Shown here piece after piece: positions 36,503-49,261 of a stretch of DNA of 64,000 nt; within the stretch, counting starts at the first letter, position 1, and each line of letters starts with the position of its first letter. The stretch covers positions 186,001 through 250,000 of the forward strand of contig SAXG01000054.1 of the NCBI GenBank assembly GCA_012932865.1, read 5' to 3'. The DNA comes from Amylostereum areolatum. Its lineage: Eukaryota; Basidiomycota; Agaricomycetes; Russulales; Stereaceae. The translations under genes and the position numbers were made by a program. The notes under the pieces are model-generated. The model did no database searches, had not been told where the DNA came from, and was given only the letters and a program-made list of their open reading frames with translations.

Positions 36503-37702
36503 CTCAACAGTACACTGCTCAGATACGATGTGGCGAATGACTTGACGTATGTGCAGTAGCATGTGAAGTTCTTCGAAGCGAACTCGATCATGCAGTATGT
36601 AGAACTGAAGTTGACGTTCGTTGGCACTTCCGGGTGCTTGGATATTGACGGGGGGCATGAACCGCTTGGGAACCTGCGAAAAGTGGTGATGACCAGGCCC
36701 TTTTAGCCATCGTATGGCTACAAAGATGACAGAAACGCACGTCGTCGCATGTTCTCCTTGTGGCATCGTTCGTAGGAAACCAAGTCGGGAAGAATGTCTA
36801 CCACACGCGTCTTGGTGATATCGCGCGTTTCGAATGTCCAATTTTTGTTTCACCGCGAAGAATGATACTGGGTCCTATAGCAATGCAAACAGTGTGCGAG
36901 CTCGGTTAAAAGTCTGTGTTGTCGCCTCGTGTCCGACTCGAGTACGTCCGTGCGACTCCGATGCGAGTGCATACCCTTTACCTGTCCAAAGTGAAGTACG
37001 TATTGCATCACTGTATCCATGCTCGACCCGGGTTGATACCTCGGGACCTTTTCGGTTGGCTGTAAGCACGATGACGCGCACAGCTACTGCTACATAGAGA
37101 TGTTTCCAACATCCTGCCGGTGGAGTGGGTTCCAAGGAGGGTTTCCACGCCTGCGGCATCAGTACTGTACTTCAGTGCCCGCGCGACCACGCCGGATATT
37201 GATAGGTACTTACAATGTCATTCCAGGACTTTAAGGTTCCGAAAATTCGACCGCTTTCCATCATACGATGTGCCATGCGCAGGGAGGAGACAAAAAGGAT
37301 AAGTAAATGTACGGACGATGGCGGTGGGTGACGTCGAAGTTTCGAACGGTCGTTAGCTCGGCCGGTATTTTCCGAATACTTTACGTACTTAGGGTTAGGG
37401 TTAATGAACGTCGAAACTGCTCTCGACTCGAGGCTCGAGCAGGAGCGGCGAGCTTGTTTGGTACACGAGGACCATGTGTACGAGCGCCACAACTTATTCA
37501 ATGACAGTGATGCACTTCTTATTTGCAAGCATACAAACGTACAAACATATGGTAGGGTCCCCTTCGCGATATCGTACACCACACATCTTTCACGAGTTGA
37601 CTTGGAAGTTCCGAAACATACTCACAAAGAAATAATGGTTGAAACCCGCCCGGGAATAGCAAGATTTAGATCGAGGCTGCTCTCGCGCTCCAACGATCCG
37701 AA
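36503..37702. other. Spacer between subtilases 1 and 2
   Basis: About 1.2 kb without a recognisable gene. It contains a short telomere-like repeat at 37389-37403 and small frames only. Confidence 0.5.
37389..37403 (+). repeat. Interstitial telomere-like repeat
   Basis: TTAGGGTTAGGGTTA, two and a half copies of the common fungal telomere unit, inside the chromosome. Confidence 0.7.
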
Positions 37703-39547
37703 CTATCTCCTGACATCGTTGCGCGCAAGAATGTTGACGGTACCGTTGGCTGGAAGAATAAGGGGGAAAGTAAGGGTCTACGTCGAAGCGACATTGGGAG
37801 AGGTCAGACGCACGAAGACTGCTGAGGGCGTTTTTCACGCCCATCTTCTGAAGGTACTGCGACATCGTGGCGGTATCAGGATTTCCGTACCGACCGATAA
37901 AGTACGCGACGAGACCCGCGACATGGGGAGAGGCCTATCCAATGTACCATCAGTTACTAGGGGAAGACGGTCAAACACGCTTCGGAATAAGTTTCGTACC
38001 ATCGACGTGCCGGACATGGTCATCCAGGAATTGTTTCCGGCAATACCGGCGCTGATGACGTTGTGGCCTGGGGCGAGGATGTCCAAGGCAGGTCCCCAGT
38101 TTGAGTCGGACCACCTTGTGTCATCGATGGTTGACGCCCCGACGGTGATGACAGCTGGAGCACGGGCGGGGCTGGTGAGCCTTGCATCCTGGTTCTTATT
38201 CCCTGCGCAGACCTGAAACACACAGATATACGTCAAACTGGGTGACAAATCTCAATGACAGGTACGCACCGCAGTGTGAATTCCCCTCTGCGTTAACTAC
38301 GAGCTTTGTTGTGAGCCAATGATGCACCAAGATTGAGGATGTTTGCCTACCATTGTCGCGGCGTCGTCAACGGCTTGGGACGCACCGTTGGTATATATAC
38401 TCATGTTGACCACAGAAGGACGGTTCGAACGTGCAGCTGCTTGCGCCACCCAATTCATGCCGGATATGCTACCCAATGTGCCAAGTCAGACAAGCAAAGA
38501 CCAGGAACTCCCCTAACTCACAAATCGGAGTTCATGCCGCTACTATGGGGGGTTTCAGTAGCTGCGAAGATGATATGTGTGTGATATCACACACTTGTCG
38601 TCTTTGAGAACTTTAACGGCGATCAAATTGGCAGCCTTATAGGACATCGAGAGTCAGTGACCATCCGATTAGTATAGTCCGCAAGGGGGATCTCACCTTG
38701 GCTACACCGTATTGTTTTCCAGCTGCGGTACCAGCGACGTGTGTCCCATGACCGTGGCCGTCGAAATTCTTGAAAGAACCTGGCGTTAGCGACGCGCACG
38801 ACAAGAGGAGCTAGTGTACCGCACCTGGGGGCTGCCGTAAACGGCACCGAGACGGGCGCGGCCACCAAAGTCAGTCTGTACCCAAGTTAGTACTAAGCGC
38901 ACGGAGACGAAAGATACACGAGGGAAACGAGCACATACGTGGGTGATGTTGATACCTTGCCACCCGAGGAATATTGCCACCCGAGGAACATTAGCCGGCA
39001 TTCTGCTTGAAATAAGTTCATGCCTCACCGGTGTCTACAGGATAGCATGAGTTCAGATGAGGTAAGTTGGAGAAGGCGAGACGACTTACCAATAACGTAG
39101 ATATCTATCCCGGCGGCGGCGGAGTCGTCAAACCTGTAGGCAAAGTTCAGCCCGTTTGGGGAGCCCCTAACGGGCGCGTCTTGGGAGATGCGCTGAAGTC
39201 CCCACGGTGCGTTGTTCTGGGCTCTGCACGGGCGGCAAACGCGTCAGCGTACGAAACAAAGAATCGTCAGACCGCGCGCACACAACGTTTCCGCCTTGGC
39301 AAACCCCGTCTTCTTCAATGGCCTTGATGTCGGGCGACGCGCGGAGGGCCTCGAGCGCGGCCTCGTCAAACACACCTGCATATCCGTTCAGGATCTCCCA
39401 GTCGCCGTGGGTGATGTTCGATTCCCCTGCAAGCGAGGTAGTGACATGAGCGAGGTGCTCGAACTTCGACACCGTTTCCTTGAGGGTGATGATGTGCCTT
39501 CCGGAGGTCTTTCCATCGGTGGCGCGAGTGATTTCGATGAGAGACAT
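37703..39547 (-). CDS. Subtilase S8 with I9 propeptide (subtilase 2)
   Basis: Start ATG 39545-39547 (MSLIEITRATDGKTSGRHII). The I9 domain (to about residue 85) continues into VFDEAALEALRASPDIKAIEEDG without the intron found here in the other three copies. After the junction exon (QNNAPWGLQRIS) come the catalytic Asp (VIDTG, microexon 39029-39034), the His (NFDGHGHGTHVAGTAAGKQYG), the oxyanion region and the Ser (MTMSGTSM, then ASPHVAGLVAYFIGRYGN). The protein ends with NGTVNILARNDVRR, stop at 37703-37705. All exons join in phase as read, so this copy looks functional. No signal peptide is visible, suggesting a cytosolic or vacuolar enzyme, or one exported by another route. It groups with the copy at 56.2 kb. 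Confidence 0.85.
38957..38988. repeat. 17-bp tandem duplication in a subtilase 2 intron
   Basis: TTGCCACCCGAGGAA occurs at 38957-38971 and 38974-38988, inside the intron between the 6-nt and 17-nt microexons. It duplicates the 3' splice-site neighbourhood; only the copy next to the 17-nt exon is used. Confidence 0.85.
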
Positions 39548-39620
39548 GGTTGGATTGAGAGGTTCGACGCGTGGCAAGAAAATGCTAGCGAAGTGAGGTT
39601 AGTATGGCTTATCGGTGCTG

Positions 39621-39628
39621 CTTTTATA
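39621..39628 (-). promoter_or_regulatory. TATA box of subtilase 2
   Basis: TATAAAAG on the minus strand, 74-81 bases before the start codon. Confidence 0.6.
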
Positions 39629-41430
39629 TCTGGGAGCTCGCCTGTGAAATGCTGTGAGGACGGCTGGAGTCTAATTCAATATCTGTATGTGATGGACGAT
39701 GTCAGAGGAGACAAGCTGCTAGGATGGAGTCGAGCAGCGCTCGGCAAACGAATGACAACAGAATGAAATAGCAATGACACGGACAGGCGACCGTCACTCG
39801 GTTTAGGAGCCATGCACGCGAATACGAGATACCGTCGAATTGCACGGCAAGTGTTCTTGACGATGGACGGCTGTCCATCATAGAGGTACGGGTCAGTGAA
39901 GACGCGACTTCCTTCGAACCATGCAAAGTTGACGGCGTCCACAAATAACAAACTCCACGCCAATTCAGGAGTCGTGGAGGCGAAACCCCGTCCAAAGGCG
40001 ACACCTTATAGACCTCAAATTCTGAGAGCGCAAGATGGTCGATGACTCCGTTGACTCGTCAGTATGTGCAGTACACGGGCCCCATTCCATAATCGCGCAC
40101 GCACGAATTGAACTGAGCTGGAACTCAATACTGTTGGAGTCCTGTCGTTAAAATTGCTGAGGTGACGCATGTTAGATCGCATACCGACGTCGACCCGAAG
40201 AGCTCACCGGTACCATGAGGAGCTGACAACGCTTGCAAACCGCCCCAATTTGGCCCCAATGGTAAGGAAGCGGTTTCTCTCTCTACAAACGAAATCACGA
40301 CGCGGTCCCAAATATGAATGAGAAGAAGATTTTTCGTTGCTTGCATTGAGCAAACGAGGACGAGCAGTTGAGTTGGAGAACTAAGTAAAGGTTATGCAAC
40401 TGGTGTCCTCCGAGGTCGACCGTCGCCGACGCCACTTGCGCATTGAGCCGGGCGACGGCCGCCGCGCACCCTAATACAGCGCAGAACCTTTACGGCCTGA
40501 TCGAACTCGAGGGCCGGGTTCATGTCCGACCGGTGATGCGAAAGAGTTCCCGGGTCGCCGCGGGCCCCCGCCCGACGTTCGCACTGGGCGGCGCGCACCG
40601 CGGCCATAATCCTGTCGACGCACCAATCTCTCTCAGCGCAAACTTCTTTCAGCGATGTTGCTTTCGGAAACAGTTTGAGGGCGGGATGGAGTGGCAGCGA
40701 GCGATGGAACGCGGCATCGTGAGCGAGGGCGGGACGTAGGGGGTCATCAGCGTCGGAAGTCACGTGTACCCAGACGAGGCGACACCTCGGCATCGATCGG
40801 CTCCTCGGATACTCCCACAATGTATTTGAAATGGGACCGCTGTTCTGCATGCTGTATGACTCATTTCGTTTTTGGCAGGATTTGAAGTTTAGTCGAGTCC
40901 TTGTTACCGAATATGTAGCGTATACTCAACGTATCTTGCGACTCAGTCCAAGCAGTCATATCTGGAATTTGCATGCTTGCAGATCTGTGATCTGAGCGCT
41001 TGAACCCCTGCCGACACCCCCACAAGGGCAACTGAGTTGATATCGCCTGACACGAGGTACTCGCCGCGCGGGTTTCCTCCCTGAGCAGGTGAAGTTTATC
41101 CGAAAAGGTTTGTTCAAGTCTTCTGAAAACGTGCGGACTAATTCCGGCCTGTGGTGCACTTACGAGAACTTGACAGACGACGCACCGCGGATGTGTCGCT
41201 AAGGACTCGTCTTTACGCCTGCTCACGGTACGGACAACGAACTTGGCCGATTTATTCGCCCTGATCGATCCTGCCCGATTGATTCGATGACCTTGTTGCT
41301 AGAGCCGGGACCATAAATAACGCTTTGGCTTTGGCTTGGGGCTCGTCGTGTTTCCCCGCGTCAACGCCTTTTCTTCTCGACGTGTACTTGGCCGCAGAGT
41401 TCATCGTCTGCTTTCCGCCACTCGATTACC
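39629..41430. other. Divergent intergenic region
   Basis: About 1.8 kb between subtilase 2 (minus) and the DUF6533-type gene (plus). A GC-rich open frame at 40392-40850 (minus, 152 codons) has no recognisable domain and is not supported as a gene. Confidence 0.45.
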
Positions 41431-43323
41431 ATGGGGGCCTCGCTGGATGCGCGACAGAATGCTGTCTATGTGTACGCCCATTGCTCCTCATCATTATGTA
41501 CGCAAGCTGATTTCGTGTCGGTCTTTTCTACCATTGTAGCACCCAGATCATGTTCTCTTGTAAGAGGGCGTATCCAAGCTCTTTATTTTCGTGACCTGAC
41601 GATGTTTCCAACTGGATTTTCGTAGCCATGTGTACGCCGTTACCATTGAATTCCTCGAAACTCCCTGGCTCATTCGCTTACAGACGCGATCCTTGCTTGG
41701 GACTGGATAACTAGTGCGCGCAAGGAATGGTACTACGTGCGTGACCTCGCCTTGTCTTTGGGACCCCTCCTTACCTTATTGCGTTCGTAGATCTGGCACA
41801 CCAAATGGACGCCTATCAAGACGATATATCTTCTGACAAGGTGAGTGCTTTCCTTCTGGTCATCCCCGTGTTCCGACTCGCGGAATGGGTTCAGGTACTG
41901 GCTCATCGGCGTCGTGCCCTACCTTCTGTACGAGTTCTGCGTGGACCATACCATGGAGGAGTGCCATTCGTTCAAGGTGTGTACCCCAACATTTCGTCTT
42001 CGTATCGTTTGCTCATGCACCGTGAAGATTCCCGTCGCTCTTATGACTTGGAATCAACTCGCCGCCTTGGGTATTTGCTTTATACCAAACATCCTTTGTC
42101 CACGTCCTCATCGTCGTTGCGTACCAGGTATCCTCATTCATCGCACGTACACTTTCATGTGGCGTAACAAGTTCCTCCTCGCCAGCCTCCTCGCTGCTCT
42201 GGCCGGCGTCTTCGGATACCAGTACTTTGTTGTATTCAACGAGATTGCCCGTACGCATACTCTCTTTTCTAAATTGGAAGGGCGTATCTGACCGCCTGGC
42301 AGTGCTCCCATTCACAGAAGCACCATTTGTACGCGTTTACTGAAACTTCGTCCTCTCAACGAACCTGACCACAACGGACTCAGGATATGGGCCCCTGTCT
42401 GTTCACATACAAAACGCACCGCGCGCACCTTGTCGGTCCGTATACTTTTTGTCCTCGCCGTTCTCTTTACTGATCATCATAATCACAGGCTACTTTGTGC
42501 GCGAAACAATCATCGTCCTCGATAATTCTCTCTAACCCACTTCAGACCGCGCCATGGCTTCTGATGGTCATTCTCACGGGTTTGACGATCGGCAAGGCTG
42601 TTATCATGTACAGGAGGAACGGTCCCAGTAGCCACATCATGAATACCTTCCACAAGGAGGGATTATTCTACTTCATTGTTATTTCCATCGTAAACTTGGT
42701 AAGTCTCTTGTCCTCTTCCTGGCTGGTGCCGCTCTCCCATTCTAACTTCTGAAACCCACAGGTTACCGTTATCCTCTGCTTGCAGTAAGTTCCTCCTCAT
42801 ATCCCGTGTCTAGCGCAACTTAGTGTGTCTTAGGCCCCGCGAAGAGCTTCTAACGATAGGCGTGCCACTCGCCATGGTCCTTGGACCCACTCTCACCTGT
42901 GGACTCGTGCGTTTACATCCTGTATTTTCGATTTTCTTTCGCAAATATGCTCATCGCTCTCGTATACAGCTCCTCAACATCCGAGAGCTCTCCGCCGACC
43001 GCCACAACCATTACTCCTCCCAGCCCTCCTCAACTCCAGGAACCACCCGCCTTCCACCCGTCTCTGTCGGACACCACGTCCCCGCTTCGGTCGTGCGCAC
43101 GCGCAACGACGTTGAGTTTTCTCCAGGTAGACTGAGCCCCGAAAGCGCCATACCGTTTGACTCCCATGCGGATGACCTGTACGATCCCAAGAAGGAGCAT
43201 GGGATGGAGGGAAACTATCGGGAGGTGGACATGCGCCGTCTGACCCAGAGCCCCATTAGAACACCGCAGTCGATGAACTTGGGGATTAGGGTGGATGTGC
43301 AGATGACAACCGAGGAGCGGTAG
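41431..43323 (+). CDS. DUF6533-type multi-pass membrane protein
   Basis: An agaricomycete membrane-protein family of unknown function. Some exons are firm: 41684-41736 (DAILAWDWITSARKEWYY), 41791-41840 (IWHTKWTPIKTIYLLT) and 41895-41976 (RYWLIGVVPYLLYEFCVDHTMEECHSFK), all joined in phase; this is the DUF6533-like N-terminal region. Further exons carry hydrophobic helices: near 42150 (KFLLASLLAALAGVFGYQYF), 42540-42690 (PWLLMVILTGLTIGKAV, then FYFIVISIVNL) and 42840-42890. The C-terminal exon is hydrophilic (LLNIRELSADRHNHYSS to VQMTTEER) and ends at 43321-43323. The most 5' exon (ATG 41431, MGASLDARQNAVY) and exons between 42000 and 42540 are uncertain. Six or seven membrane spans are likely. 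The stop codon lies in a short tandem repeat. Confidence 0.6.
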
Positions 43324-43347
43324 AGCCTGGTAGAGCCTGGTAGAGCA
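43320..43347. repeat. 10-bp tandem repeat at the stop codon
   Basis: GTAGAGCCTG is repeated nearly three times in direct order, beginning exactly at the TAG stop of the DUF6533-type gene, so the terminator codon is itself a repeat unit. Confidence 0.85.
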
Positions 43348-43687
43348 CAGGCTGTATGGCGACCAGGGTCTGGCAGGCCGTCACGGTTGCGCGATGATGA
43401 TATTTTCGTGACATAGTAGTAATAAGTAGAGTACGTACCGTCTCTGTAATACACGTATACTTGGATTTGCATGGTGTGGGGAACGGGCGGTGTACATAGG
43501 AGAAACGGGACTGGTGTCATTACACTGGTGACGGCTGTACTGTAGATGTGTTTTTCGAACCTCGAAGAATCAAGATGGATGTGAATACCGAGCGTTGAAC
43601 CCGTGGGAATATCCCGCTCTCCGATCTCCGACACCCGACCCTCCTCGAAAGTCACGGCTTCTTCACTTTCGTCTTCTGTCTTGTACC

Positions 43688-44511
43688 ATGGCCTCTCCAA
43701 CAAAGTCAGTCTCAACTGCGGCTTCGCGCATGCGAAACGGCTAATGACCAGGAAGAACTCTCGCAAGCTGTATCTTCTGCAAGATCATCAAAGGTGTCGA
43801 GTGCCATCCGTCTTACGCCTCGATTCCGGAACGCTGAAATGGACGCCTGCAGGGGATATCCCGAGCTTCAAGCTGGTGGAGACGGACCTGTCGTGCGTGT
43901 GTTATATGTATCTTTCGATGATCCTGCTCAGCGTTGCTCTCTCTCTAGGTTCTCCTTCCTTGACATCGGCCCCCTCGCGAAAGGTCATGCGCTCGTCATT
44001 CCGAAGTGTACATCGTGGCGACATCACTCGTTGTGCTACCACTGAAACTTGCCCCAGATCACGCGGAGAAGCTGCACCAGCTGCCGGACGAATACCTCAG
44101 CGACGCGATGCCTGTAGCGAAGAAAATCGCCACCGCGCTCGGCGTCGAGAATTACAATATCCTCCAGGTGCGTTCCACATCTCATCGCTCTGTCTCATTA
44201 TTTCCTCACTAAGCTTTGGTATAGAATAACGGTCGCATCGCGCACCAGGTACATTCACTATTTCCTGCCTGGCTCCTCGTACCGTCGCTAACGCCTCTCG
44301 ACGCCGTCAGGAAGTCGACCACGTCCATTTCCATATCATCCCCAAGCCAGAAGCGTCGGATAAGCAAGGCCTCGTCGTCGGCTGGCCCACGCAGTCCATT
44401 TCGAAGGAGGAGCTGGCACAGTTGCACGAGGAGCTCAAGGGGAAGCTTCGAACCCAAAGCGCGCTCGAACGATGTACGATACGGGTGGGACTTGACAAGG
44501 TTCTTCAATGA
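43688..44511 (+). CDS. HIT-family nucleotide hydrolase/transferase (HINT-like)
   Basis: Seven exons (43688-43704, 43756-43793, 43853-43892, 43949-44007, 44058-44167, 44225-44248, 44311-44511) give 489 nt, 162 residues, intact. The histidine-triad core is HVHFHIIPKP near residue 100, preceded by the family pattern CIFCKIIKGDIPSFKLVETD at the N-terminus (with the two Cys of the zinc site), FLDIGPLAKGHALVIPKYHAEKL and NYNILQNNGRIAHQEVDH. HINT-branch enzymes hydrolyse adenosine phosphoramidates and related nucleotides; yeast HNT1 is the best-known fungal member. The last 50 residues are longer than in the minimal family. Introns are all GT-AG; exon 1 is only 17 nt. No membrane or targeting signal is visible, so a cytosolic/nuclear location is likely. 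Confidence 0.9.
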
Positions 44512-47363
44512 TATCTAAAATGAAAGTCGTTGGACCTCCTGCACTTCCAAGGGACCAAAGCGCGTACACGCACGGAACACGAATTGTCGGTGTTCATAAA
44601 TGGCGGCTCACTTCCTATTCAAAACAGCAGCTGTTAAGTCTGCATTTGCACCGCGAGGAGAGCAGTTTCTCCGACAAGGTCTCACTAGTCAGTCTTCAAC
44701 GGCCTCAACCCCGATAGTTGCGATCCAAGGTCCCGAACCTAGTAGGCGTCCCGCTCAGGAAAACCTCCCTACAAATCAACAAATCGAAAAGCGTAGTAAG
44801 GGGACTCCTAAGTGAACTAACAGGCTCTATACACAAAACCCCGTCACATCGATGCACCGTGTCGACATTGACTCATATTTGCATGCAAATAATAGTGAGG
44901 CCAAAGGTGACAGGACCACGCGGTATGCCCCGTTCATTGCAGGGGAAGGGATTTCCCCTCTAAGTATGATTTTTAGTAAGGAGTTTTCTGATGCGTGATC
45001 GAAGTGGGGAATCCTTATTGCGTCAGAATAAACTCGAGTACATAGTGGGTTCCGTGCATTTTGTATTGGATCAGTGTTTGGGTCTTTCCTCGTGATGGTG
45101 AGGTTGAGCCAGAGAAAAGTTGTTGAGTGGTGGGTGGGTTCGTTCAGGCTCGTTGAATCGCGTTGGACGAGTCGACGGCGTTTGCCGACCTGGTTCTCGC
45201 CCGGTTCACGATTTCTGTTTCCTTCAATCTTTCCTTCTTCCCCTTCCTGCGTCTCTCGACCTTTTTTGTCTTTTCTCCTTGAACGACACCCTCAAATCTG
45301 GTCACCGCACTCGCCGCTCGAATTCTAGATTCATCCAAAAATCTATTCAGATATTCCCGCAATCGTCAATTCCCCGCTCATACCGATGATGGACGAACAT
45401 GGATGTCGTGCTTTGGTATCCTTGTCTTCGGTGCGTTTTCAGAATCTCCTTTCCGGAGTTCTTCGTCTAACGTGGGCTCTCCACGCAGACTTTCTATGAT
45501 GTATCTGCCCTTCATAGATGGGTGAACCATGGTCAGCTTGAGAGGATCCCGCTGAGCGCGTCCAAATTACTGCCAGCTCACTTTAACATCGAGCACCTTC
45601 GAAGCGGCGCACTCATTAAACCACACCACATTCAATGCCTCCTGCACTAGCCTGCACTCTATCCTATAACAGTCACTCTTCATCTCCCACTACGCCTCCT
45701 CTTGCAGCCCATCTTGCGCTAGGCCATCCCCACCTATTCCCGCTACCACCTCACCCACTTCCCTGACCACCATATTTTCACCTTTGACCAAGGCCCCTTC
45801 CTACAATATTTCTCTCCTCGGGGTGACCTTGTTTTCGACAGACTAGACGCCTTTGTCGGTTATTCGTGCCCGTACCCGTACCAATACCGACACGCTCAAC
45901 ATGTCCCGGCATCCAGTCACTCCAACCGAAGTTGAGCATCGCGGGCTCCTCTATAACAACCACCAACGACGCGATCTCGGGCCCCATCGGAGTCCCTCAG
46001 CTAACCGAAACAAACCTTCTCTTTAATCTTCGACTACACAAGCTCCGGAGCCTCGCGCTGGTCACCAGGCCGTTTTTTCTGCGGTGTCGATGTCCGTCGC
46101 GGGCGTCTGCACGGCCGAATGTACCAGCTCGTGCAGCTGGGTCGAGAGTCGGACCCACCATGTGTCGTCTGAGGTATGTTCGTTTCTCTTAATCCTTGCG
46201 CTTTGGCTGATCGCATTGTCTGCATGACAGGCCTTCTGTCAATACCGTGACCAAAAGCCGGGTTGATGATTTCATTTGACTTGGTGTCCGAGTCGTACCT
46301 ACAAGGCGTCAATCAGAACAGTTCAAGTTGTCCATCTCTTCCCTCCTATTGACGGGAACTCGGTCTGGAGGAAGGAGGCATGGTTCGAGGCGAAGGGTAC
46401 GAGGCAAAGTTCGCCATGCCGTGAGTCGCCTTGGGCTCATATTCGTCTTCATGTTCATCGTGGATGTGGTACAAGTCTACGATACCCGTTGTGTTTACGC
46501 AGAATCCCAGTCACCACCGGCTCGTCATGGTCGGTCTCCTTCTGTCTACCACCTGGTACCTCATGCGTGATCGATCAAGGGCCTCTCTTTCCTTACGAGT
46601 ATGCGAAATGGTTGTGTGTTACCATTCGTCGGCTCTGCTCTCCAATGACGGTGTTTCACCCCATAAGTTCAGCTTGCGATCGGGACAAGGCTGCCAGTGG
46701 TGACCTCTCCTTTCTATTACATGTACCGTGTACATCCTCACATTCATGTCTAGCCAACAAGGGCCCGAGATCATCGCCTCGGATACGGCTACAATGGTCT
46801 CGAGACTGACAGGCAAAGAAGGGCTGCTTGGGGACGTGTACGAGTCGGATACGAAACGAGGTGACTTACAGGTTCGCTATCATTCTCTTGTCTTCGTGTA
46901 CAGAATCTAACGCTGGTCAAACAGTCATATTCGTACATCCGAGTCTCTGCTTTGGCGGCGGGGTGTCAAGGGGTCCCTGACACTTGTGTGGTAGATCCTT
47001 CACTTGCAATCCTCAGGTAACGACGTACCGTTAATGAGGGACATCGTGCATCTACATCATGCAGCGGAGACCAAGGCGAGTAATCCTGTCGTTCTTATCC
47101 TGTTCATGCTTTCTACTGACGTTTCGTGCTCGCTGTAAAGATGCAGCTAACGGCATGCTGGTAAGTAGAGACATATGACTGTATAGTCTACAGGCGAACT
47201 CGGTTCGGTGAAGATCTCGATGCTACCATGCAGTAATGCGCGTGCATATTGTCTGTCACTGCGTTACGTTGGTACATGTGCTCTCAAGTATAAAGACCGG
47301 GCGAAGGCGTCGAGCCAACCTCACCTCCACAGAAGCACACTCTTCCTCAAAGACTTCGCAAAC
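44512..47363. other. Long region without a firm gene
   Basis: Almost 3 kb between the HIT gene and subtilase 3. Short plus-strand frames at 45866-46192 and 46276-46809 contain possible splice sites (for example 46173-46231) but no domain I can name. A decayed membrane-protein gene is possible but unsupported. The right end carries the TATA element of subtilase 3. Confidence 0.4.
47289..47295 (+). promoter_or_regulatory. TATA box of subtilase 3
   Basis: TATAAAG, 75 bases before the start codon, in the same context (AAGTATAAAG) as in front of subtilase 4. Confidence 0.6.
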
Positions 47364-49261
47364 ATGGCCCCTATCGAGATAACCCGCGTCAAGAGAGAGA
47401 CCTCTGGTCGCTACATCATCCACCTCAAGGAGACGGTATCGAAGGCGGACCATCTCTCGGACTTCATCACGATGCGCTCAGGCCACTCGCACGCCACGCA
47501 CGTCCACTGGGACTCGGACATTCTCCACGGATACGCAGGTATGCATATCTGAATTGAGCACAACGGCACGCTAGCGTACTCAATTCTCTGCAGGTGTGTT
47601 TGATGAAGCTACCCTCGAGGCTCTCTGCGCGCACCCCCACGTCAAGGCCATCGAAGAGGACGGTGCCGTCGAGCCCTGCGCTACGCAGTACGTCCGATAT
47701 TGCACGACCCTCTGGATCCGTACACTGAAATCTACCTAGAACCCAGACGAACGCCCCTTGGGGTCTTTCCCGCATCTCTCGGGATGGCAAGGTCCAAGGC
47801 TCAGCAGCCTCTTTGAACTACACGTACAAGTACGATTCCTCAGCTGGAAACGGGGTAGATATCTATATTGTTGGTACGATTTTTGTTTCTCTTTCGATTT
47901 TCTTCCGATGCTGAAGCCTACCTTATCGTCATCACAGATACCGGTGAGGAAGCGTTCTACGTTAGACAGCGTGGGCGTATACTGACGATGTCCATCGAAA
48001 AGGTGTCAACACGACCCATGTATACTTTCTTTGCTCACGGTCCACGTAAACCTCTCTTGTAGACTCACTTTCTTCCGCAGGTTGACTTCGGTGGCCGCGC
48101 AAAACTTGGCGCTGTCTTTGGTAGTAGCCAGGTGAGAACGCATGGCGAAGTACGACGTGCGCACATACTAAGCACCCCCCTCGTAGAATGTAGATACAAA
48201 TGGACACGGAACTCATGTGGCCGGAACCGCTGGGGGCACCCAATACGGCGTGGCAAAGGTGCGTTTCCCCCATCTGTGCGTGGAATCCTCAGTCCTGTTT
48301 TAACATGAACGTAGGCTGCAAACCTCATTGCGGTGAAGGTTATGTACGTCGTCGTTTCAAAATTTGAGACGCGGTGATAACCTGACGAGAGCGTCGTGTA
48401 GACCCGGGTACACCTCAGACGTGTGAGCTACAATCCAACGCGGTTTCGGTGTCTTCAACTGACGGTTCATACGGACGTTCCGATAGGGTGGACGGCCTGG
48501 ACTTCGTTGCCAAAGCAGTCGCGGCCTCCCAGCGTCCGTCGGTGGTGAACATGAGCCTTACCGCAGACCCTTCAACTAGGGCCGTGGACACGGCTGTAAA
48601 CGGCGTAGGTCGTCGGTGCACATGAACATAGAAAGAACTTAACCTGTCTCCTTGCAGGTCACAGGGAAGGGCATACATGTCACGGTAAACTCCGTTCTCC
48701 ACAATCACCGCCGCGGGTCAATCTGAACCTGTCTTCTCTTGTGCTTCAGGTCGCGGCTGGTAACTACAACTCGGACGCGATGAACTACACTCCCGCCCGT
48801 GTCCCGTCTGCCGTCACTGTCGGCTCCATGGACATTCCCGACACGAAGCGAGCCACCTCCAACTGGGGCCCTGCTGTCGACATCTTCGCGCCCGGCGGAG
48901 ACATCACTAGTACGTGGATCGGAAGCAACACGGCCACGAACTCTATCTCGGGCACCTCGATGGTATGCAATCTCGTGCTCTTCTCGCTCCTCTGTCCGTG
49001 TCTTGATCACACCGTCTTCACTGTGAAGGCCTCTCCCCACGTCGCAGGCCTCATCGCGTACTTCATCGGTAGATTCGGGAACAAGGACGTGGCGAGCATG
49101 ACCGCGCTGGTCAAGCAGTATGGCATCAAGGACGCGATCGATGCCTCAACCCTTCGTGCGTCTCATCCTCCGCTTTTCGCCCTGTTCCTCCAGATATAAC
49201 TATCATCCATTTCTCAGCCGCGGGCACCGTCAACCTCATTGCTCGCAACGACAACAAGTAG
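47364..49261 (+). CDS. Subtilase S8 with I9 propeptide (subtilase 3)
   Basis: Start ATG 47364-47366 (MAPIEITRVKRETSGRYI). I9 domain, then intron 1 (GTATGC donor), VFDEATLEALCAHPHVKAIEEDG, TQTNAPWGLSRISRDGK, and the catalytic Asp in IVDTG, whose codon is G + AT with the 6-nt microexon 47938-47943; a 17-nt exon (48003-48019) follows. His in NGHGTHVAGTAGGTQYG (48213-48260), structural NMSLTADPS, VAAGNYNSDA, and Ser in SISGTSM near 48955, then after an intron ASPHVAGLIAYFIGRFGN. The last exon ends AGTVNLIARNDNK with TAG at 49259-49261. All exons join without a break, so it appears functional. Peptide-bond hydrolysis with broad specificity is expected from the family. No signal peptide is evident. 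Confidence 0.85.

Noticed and set aside
40392..40850. A 152-codon minus-strand frame in a GC-rich spacer
   Set aside because: No domain, no splice or promoter context, and composition typical of a chance frame.
45866..46809. Possible decayed multi-exon membrane-protein gene
   Set aside because: Some splice-like borders are present, but no stretch could be tied to a family, so it is listed only as an unassigned region.
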